This document shows, piece by piece, positions 7,302-14,536 of a DNA stretch of 14,892 bases. The notes beneath the pieces are model-generated. The model saw nothing but the letters and a program-made list of their open reading frames with translations. It ran no database searches and was not told where the DNA came from. Origin of the DNA: Candidatus Brocadiaceae bacterium. GTDB lineage: Bacteria > Planctomycetota > Brocadiia > SM23-32. Position 1 is the first letter of the stretch, and every line of letters begins with the position of its first letter. Position numbers and translations under genes: made by a program. Location: the NCBI GenBank assembly GCA_003551785.1, contig PUNP01000920.1, forward strand, positions 1-14,892, read 5' to 3'.

Positions 7302-7492
7302 CACGGATAAGGAGGGATGTCCTCAGTGAACACCTTTTTTACTCATCACCCGTGACTTATGTGCCGGTGGGAAAATGATTCAGAGCCACGAGCCTAGGGA
7401 ATTAAAATTCAAAAATTAACTTACCATAAATTACTACTCGTTTATTCGTATATTGTGCAGATATATCGGTACGGTCAGACATATCATTTTAC
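7302..7492. other. Convergent intergenic region, no gene and no clear terminator
   Basis: This 191-nt gap separates the 3' ends of the efflux operon (plus) and the carboxypeptidase gene (minus). There is a weak 4-bp stem, GAGG/CCTC at 7312-7324, and a run of six T at 7335-7340 about 10 nt further on. The spacing and stem length are too poor for a confident intrinsic terminator. The right part is AT-rich. I see no RNA gene or repeat. Confidence 0.5.
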
Positions 7493-9013
7493 CTATCCAT
7501 GATTAATTATCGCCTCAACTAATGCATCCTGTATCTGTCTCATATCCCAATTGCTTCCCCTTCTGAAATTATTTATCATAATAGAAAAAGCATATTTAGG
7601 CCCTGATTTCGAAGTTACATAGCCGCTCAGTGTGCCCACTCTTGCAATATAACCGCTTTTTGCATTAACTCTTTCTCTATATTTTTCAGCAGCGAGACGC
7701 CTTGCCAGCGTCCCGTCTTGCCCGGCCGTAGGGAGCTGATATTCTAAAAAGCCATCGTAATCATTTTCCACCTGGCGCAGGAGTTCGGATAAGAAGCGTG
7801 GTGTTATGCGATTATTCCTGGAATATCCACTTCCGTCGGCTGAACGAAAGGCCGGCTCACCGGCTTCTCGGTTTGACATCATGTCAGTAATAACTTCGTT
7901 ACCGCTCTGCCAGGACCCGACCCCCTTTTTTTCCTTACCCATAACCTTTAACAGTGCTTCGGCATAAAGATTCTGGCTGTCAACCAATATTACTTCGATT
8001 ACTTTTTCCAGCGGAGCACGACGTAAAGCTATCAAAGTCATGTCGGAATAATCATCTACAGCAGCAGTTTCTATGTTATGTTTGATAACCTCCCCGTTGA
8101 ATTCGATATGATGATTGGACAGGATATGTACGAATGCTTTGCCGGCGGAGACAGCGGGATCGGGCACGGTGATCAGTCCACTCCAGCCGCCCGTGCGGTG
8201 GCGTGCTTCGCCACGTATCCGTAAACGCCATTGCGAAATCTCTCTGTCGATATGTATTATATTAGAACTGGCGGCTGGGCCGGTACGACAGTTATTTTCG
8301 ATCTGAAAATAGCCTATATGAGGGGAAAGTGTGATGTTAGCTGGAGCGCCCACGTCAGGACCCGGGCTTACGGTAACTCTTATGCAGTTATCATGGAAGA
8401 TAAATCCATTGACTGGTGCCGAATAATGTCGGTCCAGTTGGTCCCGAGGCCAATCAGGGTGGATGTACTCATTGTCAAAAGCACTCTCATCGATGATCAC
8501 ATTTCCGTTCACTTTATCTATGCCGTGTTTTTTTAGCAGTCGGGCCCATCGGTTGAACTGTTCAGTGGCATCCTCGCCGATTGCCGGGCTGCCGATAGTG
8601 GGGTCGCCGGCACCTTTAATGACAATATCACCTTCTAAAATCCCGTCAACTATTTCTCCGTCAAGCCACACGGAAGTTACAAACTCGTAGTCTTTCCCTA
8701 AAAAATCAAGGGCGGCTATAGCGGTAACTATTTTATGGTTTGAGGCGGGGATGAGCGGTACATCGGCATTGCGGCTGAAAACCACATTGCCATTCTCAAG
8801 ATTGACGACTGAAATGCCGATTTCGGCATTTTCCAGCCTGCTATCTGACAGTGTTCGGGCAAACTCGCTTTGCAGAGTAGATGCAGAGGCCGAAGCCAGT
8901 GGGGAGAATAAAAATAAAATTGATACGACGATACTCAAAAACTTCAAGCGCAGTTGGCCATTAAATCTATTCGTTTTTATGGTCAGGAGCATATGGAATG
9001 AACTGTTTTGCAT
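7493..9013 (-). CDS. dacB: D-alanyl-D-alanine carboxypeptidase/endopeptidase, PBP4 (S13) family
   Basis: A 506-residue low-molecular-mass penicillin-binding protein acting on peptidoglycan peptides in the periplasm. All three serine-transpeptidase motifs are present: Ser91-x-x-Lys94 (SNHK), Ser346-x-Asn348 (SQN) and Lys452-Ser453-Gly454 (KSG, a common variant of KTG). The wide gap between the first two motifs is the family's characteristic inserted domain. SADGSGYSRNNRITP (391-405) is another family signature. A signal peptide with hydrophobic core at about 24-40 ends near ASASAS. The n-region is long, and no ribosome-binding site fits the start at 9013, since an AAAGGA lies about 19 nt away. 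The ATG at residue 8 is possible but has no better site. The start follows the preceding gene's stop by 13 nt, so the gene is probably the last of an operon. Confidence 0.9.
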   Translation of the reverse strand: MQNSSFHMLLTIKTNRFNGQLRLKFLSIVVSILFLFSPLASASASTLQSEFARTLSDSRLENAEIGISVVNLENGNVVFSRNADVPLIPASNHKIVTAIAALDFLGKDYEFVTSVWLDGEIVDGILEGDIVIKGAGDPTIGSPAIGEDATEQFNRWARLLKKHGIDKVNGNVIIDESAFDNEYIHPDWPRDQLDRHYSAPVNGFIFHDNCIRVTVSPGPDVGAPANITLSPHIGYFQIENNCRTGPAASSNIIHIDREISQWRLRIRGEARHRTGGWSGLITVPDPAVSAGKAFVHILSNHHIEFNGEVIKHNIETAAVDDYSDMTLIALRRAPLEKVIEVILVDSQNLYAEALLKVMGKEKKGVGSWQSGNEVITDMMSNREAGEPAFRSADGSGYSRNNRITPRFLSELLRQVENDYDGFLEYQLPTAGQDGTLARRLAAEKYRERVNAKSGYIARVGTLSGYVTSKSGPKYAFSIMINNFRRGSNWDMRQIQDALVEAIINHG

Positions 9014-9026
9014 CGGTCTGTAACAT

Positions 9027-9554
9027 TTAATGTCCTTTAACTATCCAATCCGCCCAGAAAGGCAGCTGCATTCCTTGTTGGACCAGGAGGGTAAGCAGAG
9101 TAACAAGAAAGCCCGCAATGAGAACACCTAATAAACAAGAGAGCATAAAACTGCGTTTATTGACACCTATGACAAAGGCCCCTAAAGAACCGGTATAAAC
9201 TCCGCTGCCGGGCAGTGGAATCCCTATGAAGAGCGCAACGCCTATTGTTCCGTATTTTTCCACATAGGGTGACAGCTTATCTCTTGCTCTGTTAATAAAC
9301 GGCTCTACGTATTTTCTGAAAGGTGGTATTTTATCCATGATGAAGAAAAAAAAAGGCATCAGGTGGAAAAGCAACAGTCCTAAAATAATATTGCAGAGGA
9401 TACAAACAAGTGCAATGGCCGACCAATGCATTAAGCCCGGGGTTATTCCCCAGCTTTCGCTGCCCAGTATACCGTATGGAATGGAAGCTCTGAGTTCAAG
9501 AGCGGGAATTAAAGTTATCAGACACAACAATATTATCTGGAAAAGCATGGTCAA
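9027..9554 (-). CDS. Small multidrug-export family membrane protein (COG2426-like)
   Basis: A 175-residue integral membrane protein, matching the family often annotated as putative small multidrug export protein. Features I recognise are the early ELRASIPYG motif (20-28) after the first hydrophobic segment, further membrane segments at about 44-73 and 104-116, the IPLPGSGVYTGSLGAF stretch (112-127), and a last segment at 136-158. A basic amphipathic region (about 76-103) separates the halves. Transport activity is poorly established for the family, so the name is tentative. The start may be TTG 9554 (AGGAG with 5-nt spacing) or ATG 9548 (11-nt spacing). I prefer TTG because it overlaps the stop of the upstream small gene by 4 nt, a typical coupled arrangement. 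The carboxypeptidase gene follows 13 nt downstream. Confidence 0.82.
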   Translation of the reverse strand: MTMLFQIILLCLITLIPALELRASIPYGILGSESWGITPGLMHWSAIALVCILCNIILGLLLFHLMPFFFFIMDKIPPFRKYVEPFINRARDKLSPYVEKYGTIGVALFIGIPLPGSGVYTGSLGAFVIGVNKRSFMLSCLLGVLIAGFLVTLLTLLVQQGMQLPFWADWIVKGH

Positions 9555-9730
9555 TTATTCTCCTGCTCAGTTTCATCTTTTTTTTGCTGATTGGATTTTT
9601 TATAACTGGTGAAAGGGGGCATTACATCTCCGGGCAGCCTCCACCATAGGTGAAAAATAAGAAAAGAAAGGGCGGTTAGATAAACAATTATCCCAATTAC
9701 CAACCGCCATCCTTCCGGAAGGTTTTCCAT
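9551..9730 (-). CDS. Small single-span membrane protein, 59 residues
   Basis: An unrecognised short gene in the 230-nt gap between the EF-G-like gene and the COG2426 gene. ATG 9730 opens a 59-codon frame beginning MENLPEGWRL. A strongly hydrophobic helix spans about residues 10-30 and ends in two Trp and an Arg (HLWWRLPGD). The tail is hydrophilic, with Lys, Gln and Glu repeats (41-59), so the topology is probably one membrane pass with a charged cytoplasmic tail. Its TGA (9551-9553) overlaps the TTG start of the next gene by 4 nt, which strongly suggests a real, translationally coupled gene. No clear ribosome-binding site precedes the ATG, which weakens the call. A partner or regulator of the following membrane protein is plausible but unproven. 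Confidence 0.65.
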   Translation of the reverse strand: MENLPEGWRLVIGIIVYLTALSFLIFHLWWRLPGDVMPPFTSYKKSNQQKKDETEQENN

Positions 9731-9768
9731 TGGTTCAGTTTCTGGTATTAAATATTTCAGCCAAATAC

Positions 9769-9774
9769 ATTATA
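9769..9774 (-). promoter_or_regulatory. Possible -10 box upstream of the small membrane protein gene
   Basis: TATAAT reads on the minus strand 39 nt before the ATG at 9730. The hexamer 17 nt upstream (TGAGGA, inside the end of the EF-G-like gene) is a poor -35 box. It may give a weak internal promoter, or the three downstream genes may simply be read from the EF-G promoter. Confidence 0.25.
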
Positions 9775-9784
9775 TAGTTTTTAC

Positions 9785-11824
9785 CTATTCTTCCTCAGCT
9801 TCCTTTTTCCTCCTGTCGATTATCTGCTGCTGCAGGTGGGCGGGGACGGGGTCATAATGTGAGAATTCGATAGAGAAGGAACCTTCACCGCCTGTCATAC
9901 TTTGCAATTCGGCGCTGTAAGTACTGACTTCGGACTGAGGTATATGTGCAGACAGTGTTTGCATTTGCCCCTCCTGATTCATCCCTTCTATTTGTGCCCT
10001 GTGCCCTGCGAGGTTTGCCGTAACATCCCCTACATATTCCGATGGAACGGTAACATCTATTTTAACTATAGGTTCGAGCAGTGTTGGTTTGCATTTATGG
10101 AAAGCTTCTCTGAAGGCGCGAGAAGAAGCGATTTTAAATGCAGCTTCTGAAGAATCGACATCATGATATGAGCCGAAGAATACAGCGGCTTTTACATCGA
10201 CTATGGGGTAGCCGGCCAGGACACCTTTTATAAGCGTTTCTCTTATACCTTTCTCAACTGCCGGCATAAAGCCCTGGGGGATGACACCGCCTTTAACTTC
10301 ATCGATAAATTCGAATCCTTCACCACGCTCGTTGGGTTCTAACCTCAAGTGTACTTCCCCATACTGGCCGCGTCCGCCACTTTGTTTTTTATGTTTATAT
10401 TGGCCTTCGGCGGATGCTCTGATCGTTTCCTGATACGGTATGGCCGGTTCATGTGTTTCGGCGCTGACGCCAAAGCGTTTTTTCAGCTTACTCAGCATGA
10501 CCTCGAGGTGCAGGTTACTCATTCCTGTGATGAGCAGTTCGTTGCTTTGAGCTTCCCTGCCGACATCAAAGGTGGGATCGGCTTCGGCCAAACGCTGCAG
10601 GCCGGAACTGATTTTTTGTTCATCATCCCGGCTTTTCGGTTCAACAGCTAACGACATCATAGGTTTAGGCAATTCAGTAGGGTGCAGATGAAGGTCAGAA
10701 CCTTCACTTCGCAAAGTATCATCGAAATCCATTTCTTCCACTTTACTGACGCATGCAAGATCTCCCGGGCCGGCCGAACCGCACTCATGCTGTTCCTGTC
10801 CAAAGACCTGGTTGATATGCCCTAAACGTTCTTTTTCACCAGTACGAGCTACTTCCACGGTATCGCCATCTTTTATTGTACCGCTGAAGACACGGAAAAA
10901 CACTAATCGGCCGACATGCGGGTCAATGATGGTTTTAAAGACTTTGGCGCAGAAGGGGCCGTTGGGATCCGGTTGCAGTTCCACTGGTTCATTTTCAGAA
11001 TTAAGAGCTTCCACGGGAGGTTTTCCGGCAGGAGAAGGCGTGCAGGAAACCAGGAAGTCGAGCAGCTCTTTAACACCAACTTTTTTGCCGGCTGCAGTAC
11101 AAAGTATAGGGACAAGTGCGCCGTTGGCTACAGCAGCCTTAAAAGTATTATTTATCTGCTCAATGCTTATCTCTTCGCCTTCAAGATAAGCTTCCATCAG
11201 TTCATCATCACATTCGATAATCGATTCCCGTAATTCTTCTCTCAATCCATCAAAATCTCCTACCGTCTCCCCCGGTGCTTCAGTTGCTTCGAGCAGATTT
11301 ACCACTCCCTGACATTGCTCACCTACACCGACAGGCAGCGAAACGGGAACGCATTCTGTTCCGAAAGCCTCTTGTATTTCTCCAACAACATTGGCATAGT
11401 CGACATTATCGGCATCAACATGTGTAACGATAAAAACCCTTGCCTGCCCGCCTTTTTGGGCAAAGCTGTGCATTTTGCGCGTGTTGAGTTTAACGCCATC
11501 AGAAGCATCAACAGCGATGAGGACAGTTTCTACGGCAGGCAGCACAGCGGCAGCAGCACCGGTAAAATCAAGGTGACCAGGGGTGTCGATCAGGTTGAAG
11601 GTATGTTTATCATAGTCAAAAATGAAAATTGCGCTGTCAATGGAGAATTTTCTTTCCTTTTCCTCAGCATCGAAATCACTTAAGGAATTCCCATCATCTA
11701 CACTCCCCAACCTGTTCGCAGCCTTCGAGGTAAAGAGCATTGAATCGACTAATGTAGTTTTTCCTGAACCGCCGTGTCCTGCAATTGCTAAATTTCGTTT
11801 ACTGGAAAGTTCATCTTTAGCCAT
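9785..11824 (-). CDS. fusA: Elongation factor G-like translational GTPase (EF-G2 type)
   Basis: A 679-residue, five-domain GTPase of the EF-G family, which moves tRNA and mRNA on the ribosome. The P-loop is GHGGSGKT (16-23), G3 is DTPGHLDF (80-87) with the catalytic His84, and switch I has RKFSI where typical EF-G has RGITI. G4, normally NKxD, is THVD (134-137), keeping only the guanine-recognising Asp. Thr for Asn is seen in EF-G2-type paralogs, but His for Lys is unusual. Domain II (about 300-375), III (388-460), IV (462-590, with SGGRGQYGEV and SYHDVDSSEAAFKIAS, tip His554) and V (590-660) are intact. The C-terminus is Lys/Glu-rich. GGAGGT at 11831-11836, 6 nt before ATG, is an excellent ribosome-binding site. 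There are no rps/tuf neighbours, so this is likely a paralog and not the principal EF-G. Confidence 0.92.
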   Translation of the reverse strand: MAKDELSSKRNLAIAGHGGSGKTTLVDSMLFTSKAANRLGSVDDGNSLSDFDAEEKERKFSIDSAIFIFDYDKHTFNLIDTPGHLDFTGAAAAVLPAVETVLIAVDASDGVKLNTRKMHSFAQKGGQARVFIVTHVDADNVDYANVVGEIQEAFGTECVPVSLPVGVGEQCQGVVNLLEATEAPGETVGDFDGLREELRESIIECDDELMEAYLEGEEISIEQINNTFKAAVANGALVPILCTAAGKKVGVKELLDFLVSCTPSPAGKPPVEALNSENEPVELQPDPNGPFCAKVFKTIIDPHVGRLVFFRVFSGTIKDGDTVEVARTGEKERLGHINQVFGQEQHECGSAGPGDLACVSKVEEMDFDDTLRSEGSDLHLHPTELPKPMMSLAVEPKSRDDEQKISSGLQRLAEADPTFDVGREAQSNELLITGMSNLHLEVMLSKLKKRFGVSAETHEPAIPYQETIRASAEGQYKHKKQSGGRGQYGEVHLRLEPNERGEGFEFIDEVKGGVIPQGFMPAVEKGIRETLIKGVLAGYPIVDVKAAVFFGSYHDVDSSEAAFKIASSRAFREAFHKCKPTLLEPIVKIDVTVPSEYVGDVTANLAGHRAQIEGMNQEGQMQTLSAHIPQSEVSTYSAELQSMTGGEGSFSIEFSHYDPVPAHLQQQIIDRRKKEAEEE

Positions 11825-11842
11825 AAAAAGACCTCCATGTTT

Positions 11843-11875
11843 ACACTTTACCTGGTAAAGTGTGATGATATTATA
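11843..11875 (-). promoter_or_regulatory. EF-G gene promoter -10 box with 21-bp palindrome at the start site
   Basis: On the minus strand TATAAT (11875 down to 11870) is a perfect -10 box, with no convincing -35 at 17 nt. Six bases downstream begins a perfect palindrome: arms ACACTTTACC (11843-11852) and GGTAAAGTGT (11854-11863) around one central base. The transcription start should fall at its edge. It therefore could be a repressor operator or fold as a hairpin at the very 5' end of the mRNA, ending only 6 nt before the GGAGGT ribosome-binding site. The TTTACC/GGTAAA core faintly recalls MarR-type zinc-regulator sites, but I cannot assign a protein. Confidence 0.6.
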
Positions 11876-11910
11876 AACTTAAAAATGTTGGTTATAATGT
11901 AAGTATTCCA

Positions 11911-12648
11911 CTAATTTTCCAAGCGGGAAGTATAAAGAGAGGCTATATCTAATGCCTCTTCCAGCCGGAATTTATTTTCATAAAGAGCCTTGCCTGTTAT
12001 CACACCGTCGGCACCGATATTGCCCAGTTGTTTAATATCCTCGAGGCAGCTTACACCGCCGGAAGCGATAACGGGTATATGAGTTTCATTTAAAAGCCGC
12101 TCCACACCGTCAAAATTAGGTTGTGAGAGCATCCCGTCGCGCTCCACATCGGTATAAAGGTAAGCGGCCGGCGGGCCGGACTGTAATTTACGTGCAAGGT
12201 CCAATATCGTGACGTTTGAATTGGCTTGCCATCCCTCTACACTCACGTAATCTCCTTGTGCATCTAAAGCGACAACGATTTTGCCGGGGTGTTTTTGACA
12301 CTGAGTAATCGTCCATTCAGGGTCTTTAACTGCTTTAGTACCGACAACGACTTTCTCTACTCCGGCGTTGAGAGCCTTATTTATGTCACTATGGCTTCTT
12401 ACGCCGCCACCGAGTTGAATCTTAAGGTTGGATTTAGTGATGAGTTCGGTAACGGCATCATTACTGTCCAGGCTTTGGGTAAGGGCTCCATCCAGGTTAA
12501 CAACATGCAGCCATTGCGCTCCGGAAATTTCCCATTGTCGGGCGGCTTTCCATGGTTTCTCAAAATATTTTACAGCGGTATCCGGCTTCCCTTTCTGCAG
12601 CCGCACACAGCATCCTTTTTTGATATCTACTGCGGGGAATACAATCAT
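11911..12648 (-). CDS. hisA: HisA, ProFAR isomerase of histidine biosynthesis
   Basis: A 245-residue TIM-barrel enzyme converting ProFAR to PRFAR, the fourth step of histidine synthesis. MIVFPAVDIKKGCCVRLQKG gives the catalytic Asp8. Asp129 in VVALDAQGDYVSVEGW is the second acid/base residue. Phosphate-binding loops LGGGVR (79-84) and ASGGV (195-199) and the YTDVERDGM motif (165-173) are intact, and the length is normal. I placed the start at ATG 12648 because family alignment begins exactly there. The longer frame to 12795 runs through a tRNA gene. No ribosome-binding site is apparent before the ATG. No other his gene is in the window, so it is an orphan. A dual HisA/TrpF role cannot be judged from sequence. 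It may be transcribed from the tRNA promoter. Confidence 0.93.
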   Translation of the reverse strand: MIVFPAVDIKKGCCVRLQKGKPDTAVKYFEKPWKAARQWEISGAQWLHVVNLDGALTQSLDSNDAVTELITKSNLKIQLGGGVRSHSDINKALNAGVEKVVVGTKAVKDPEWTITQCQKHPGKIVVALDAQGDYVSVEGWQANSNVTILDLARKLQSGPPAAYLYTDVERDGMLSQPNFDGVERLLNETHIPVIASGGVSCLEDIKQLGNIGADGVITGKALYENKFRLEEALDIASLYTSRLEN

Positions 12649-12695
12649 TGAATAATCAACAAGCTGAGTTATTTCGGTGGGTAAGTATAAAAAAA

Positions 12696-12770
12696 TGGAG
12701 CGGGTGAGGGGATTCGAACCCCCGACAACCAGCATGGCAAGCTGGCGCTCTTCCGCTGAGCTACACCCGC
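12696..12770 (-). tRNA. tRNA-Gly (anticodon GCC)
   Basis: The 75-nt cloverleaf is complete: acceptor GCGGGTG paired with CACCCGC, D-arm GCTC/GAGC, anticodon stem CCAGC/GCTGG with loop TTGCCAT (anticodon GCC), and T-arm GGGGG-TTCGAAT-CCCCT. The discriminator is T, and CCA is encoded at 12698-12696. Seven T follow immediately on the transcribed strand and might act as a weak terminator. hisA starts 47 nt downstream on the same strand. Confidence 0.98.
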
Positions 12771-12804
12771 ACGCATTCAACTGCACCAAAAACATCCAAA
12801 ATCA

Positions 12805-12833
12805 ATTATATCTATTTTAACTTAGCATGTCAA
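12805..12833 (-). promoter_or_regulatory. Perfect-consensus promoter of tRNA-Gly
   Basis: On the minus strand TTGACA (12833-12828), a 17-nt spacer and TATAAT (12810-12805) match the sigma70 consensus at all 12 positions. Transcription should start near 12798, giving a leader of about 28 nt before the tRNA. The bases after the -10 box are AT-rich, not the GC-rich discriminator typical of stringently controlled tRNA promoters. Confidence 0.85.
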
Positions 12834-12844
12834 ATAAACATGCT
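12824..12844. repeat. 7-bp inverted repeat at the end of fabF covering the -35 box
   Basis: AGCATGT (12824-12830) and ACATGCT (12838-12844) flank a 7-nt AT-rich loop. The structure begins at the fabF stop codon and includes the -35 box of the tRNA promoter. It has no T-run, so it is a poor terminator. It may be a weak transcript-end hairpin or a binding site. Confidence 0.4.
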
Positions 12845-14088
12845 CATTCGTATTTCTTGAAAACTATCGAAATGTTATGGCCGCCGAACCCGAACGAATT
12901 GTTAAGAACGCCTTTAACCGATTTTTCCTGAGCGGTATTGGGCACAAAATTGAGTGAACCGCACTCGGGGTCCGGATCGTCCAGATTGATAGTTGGCGGA
13001 CATACGCTATTCATAATAGCATGTATACAGACAGCGCTTTCCAAGGCCCCCGAAGCACCTAAGAGGTGGCCGAACATACTTTTGGAAGAACTGACGGCGA
13101 TAGTATCGGTACAATTCGAAAAAACTCTGGCTACGGCCTGCGCCTCTATACCGTCACCGGCCGGTGTAGAAGTGCCATGAGCATTGATATAGTCTATATC
13201 TTCCGGATTAAGCTCAGCATCTTCCAATGCCTTTTCCATGGCATTTTGCGCGCCGGTTCCATCCTCGCACGGCAGCGTCATATGATAGGCGTCGCTGCTC
13301 CCGCCGTAACCTGCAACTTCGGCAAGGATATCGGCACCCCTTTTCAAGGCATGGTCTAAGGCTTCAAGAACCAAAACAGCAGCCCCTTCGGCCATAACGA
13401 AACCATCCCTGTTTATATCAAATGGCCGGCTGGCTTTTTGCGGGGCATCATTGCGTTTGCTCAAAGCTTTGGCCTGAATGAATCCGGAAAGTCCCATCGG
13501 GGTTACGGCCGCTTCGGCGCCTCCGCAAACCTGAGCATCCACCCGACCTGACCGGATACTGTCCAATGCCTCACCTATGGCATTTGAGCCGGAAGCACAA
13601 GCACTTGATACGGAAAACGAGGGGCCTTTGAAGCCGTGGAGAATACTTACCATACCCGCTGCGGCATTTGTCATCAGTTTAGGTATCATAAGCGGGCTGA
13701 CTCTGCGCGGCCCGGAATCCAGCAATTTGGAGTGCTGGGTTTCAATCTCCATCAGTCCGCCTATTCCTGTTCCTATAAAAGCACCGACTCGCTCTGGTGC
13801 ATAGCCGGCGTCTTTAACACCACTATGCTCAATAGCCTCCTGAGCGGCCGCCACGGCAAATTGGCTGAAACGGTCGACACGCCGTGCTTCTCTTTTGCTG
13901 AAATAGTCCAGCGGGTCAAAAGACTTGGCTTCACCGGCGAAATGGACTTCATAATCAGACGTATCAAACCCTTCTATAGGCCCAATCCCGCTCTGTCCTT
14001 CTTTAACGGCATCCCACAAAGCCTTGCAGTTATTGCCGAAGGGAGAGACAGCCCCTAAACCTGTAACTACTACACGCCGTTTAGACAT
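12844..14088 (-). CDS. fabF: Beta-ketoacyl-ACP synthase II (FabF)
   Basis: A 414-residue condensing enzyme that elongates acyl-ACP with malonyl-ACP in type II fatty-acid synthesis. The Cys-His-His triad is visible: Cys164 in SSACASGSNAIG, His304 in NAHGTSTPAGD and His341 in SKSMFGHLLGASG, with Lys336 nearby. The N-terminal RRVVVTGLGAVSPFG and C-terminal NNSFGFGGHN are standard, and the length matches the family. It starts 5 nt after acpP. The only SD-like sequence (GGAG) lies inside the end of acpP, some 15-20 nt upstream, so translation is probably coupled to acpP. Nothing suggests a specialised secondary-metabolite paralog, and the neighbours fabG and acpP fit the housekeeping pathway. Confidence 0.97.
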   Translation of the reverse strand: MSKRRVVVTGLGAVSPFGNNCKALWDAVKEGQSGIGPIEGFDTSDYEVHFAGEAKSFDPLDYFSKREARRVDRFSQFAVAAAQEAIEHSGVKDAGYAPERVGAFIGTGIGGLMEIETQHSKLLDSGPRRVSPLMIPKLMTNAAAGMVSILHGFKGPSFSVSSACASGSNAIGEALDSIRSGRVDAQVCGGAEAAVTPMGLSGFIQAKALSKRNDAPQKASRPFDINRDGFVMAEGAAVLVLEALDHALKRGADILAEVAGYGGSSDAYHMTLPCEDGTGAQNAMEKALEDAELNPEDIDYINAHGTSTPAGDGIEAQAVARVFSNCTDTIAVSSSKSMFGHLLGASGALESAVCIHAIMNSVCPPTINLDDPDPECGSLNFVPNTAQEKSVKGVLNNSFGFGGHNISIVFKKYE

Positions 14089-14093
14089 AGGTT

Positions 14094-14333
14094 TTATTGA
14101 TTCTCCGAAATAAATTTAATAGCTTCTCCTACAGTACCTATTTCCTGTGCCTGTTCATCGGAAATCTCCAACCCAAACTCTTCTTCCAAATCGATGACAA
14201 GCTCAGCCATATCGAGTGAATCAGCCTGCAAGTCATTAACGAAATGAGTATCGTCGGTAATCTGAGATTCATCTACATCCATTCTGTCAGCAACCATGCT
14301 TATTACGGTTTGAGTTATATCTTGATCTGCCAC
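14094..14333 (-). CDS. acpP: Acyl carrier protein
   Basis: A 79-residue acidic carrier protein that holds growing acyl chains on 4'-phosphopantetheine. The modification site is Ser39 in LQADSLDMAELV, followed by the acidic recognition helix (IDLEEEFGLEI). I chose GTG 14333 because GGAGGT at 14341-14346 lies 7 nt upstream and the resulting length equals the family norm. A frame extending to an ATG at 14393 would add 20 residues that run through the ribosome-binding site and are not ACP-like. It sits between fabG and fabF, the common order. The leader contains a stable hairpin, and the upstream promoter overlaps a palindrome (separate entries). Confidence 0.96.
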   Translation of the reverse strand: MADQDITQTVISMVADRMDVDESQITDDTHFVNDLQADSLDMAELVIDLEEEFGLEISDEQAQEIGTVGEAIKFISENQ

Positions 14334-14371
14334 TTCTACTACCTCCAAACAAAAATTTAGTTTGATTAATA

Positions 14372-14396
14372 TCGATGTTACCGGGAGAAACATCGA
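14372..14396 (-). promoter_or_regulatory. 8-bp hairpin in the acpP leader
   Basis: TCGATGTT (14372-14379) and AACATCGA (14389-14396) form a perfect stem with a 9-nt loop. In the mRNA sense the loop reads UCUCCCGGU. Its CUCC is complementary to the GGAG of the acpP ribosome-binding site about 25 nt downstream, so a loop-to-SD pseudoknot is conceivable. A simple stabilising stem is the plainer reading. Confidence 0.45.
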
Positions 14397-14456
14397 AAGT
14401 AATTTTTAATCTATTAATTAAATCCCGGTGAACAAAATTCCATATTGAAATACGCG

Positions 14457-14487
14457 ATTTTACTAACGTATAAATTTAACGTTAAAT
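14457..14487 (-). promoter_or_regulatory. Candidate acpP promoter overlapping a 14-bp palindrome
   Basis: On the minus strand TTAACG (14485-14480) and TAAAAT (14462-14457) are separated by exactly 17 nt. They match the consensus at four and five of six positions. The -35 box lies inside the perfect palindrome ATTTAACGTTAAAT (14474-14487), a plausible operator. A start near 14450 would give acpP a leader of roughly 115 nt. Transcripts may also enter from fabG, after which no clear terminator is seen (14488-14536). Confidence 0.45.
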
Positions 14488-14536
14488 ACCGGCTGATTGC
14501 AAGTGTAAGCCTGGTGATAGAGGTAGTAACGGTCAT

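Noticed and set aside
7312..7340. Intrinsic terminator after the efflux operon
   Set aside because: The stem is only 4 bp and the T-run is about 10 nt away, so the geometry does not fit.
12649..12795. N-terminal extension of HisA
   Set aside because: The extra 49 codons translate the tRNA-Gly gene. HisA proteins begin at the MIVFPAVD sequence.
12824..12844. Intrinsic terminator of fabF
   Set aside because: A 7-bp AT-containing stem without a following T-run. It overlaps the tRNA promoter -35 box, so I list it only as an inverted repeat.
14334..14393. 20-residue N-terminal extension of acyl carrier protein
   Set aside because: It passes through a strong GGAGGT site that serves GTG 14333, and ACPs are about 78-80 residues long.
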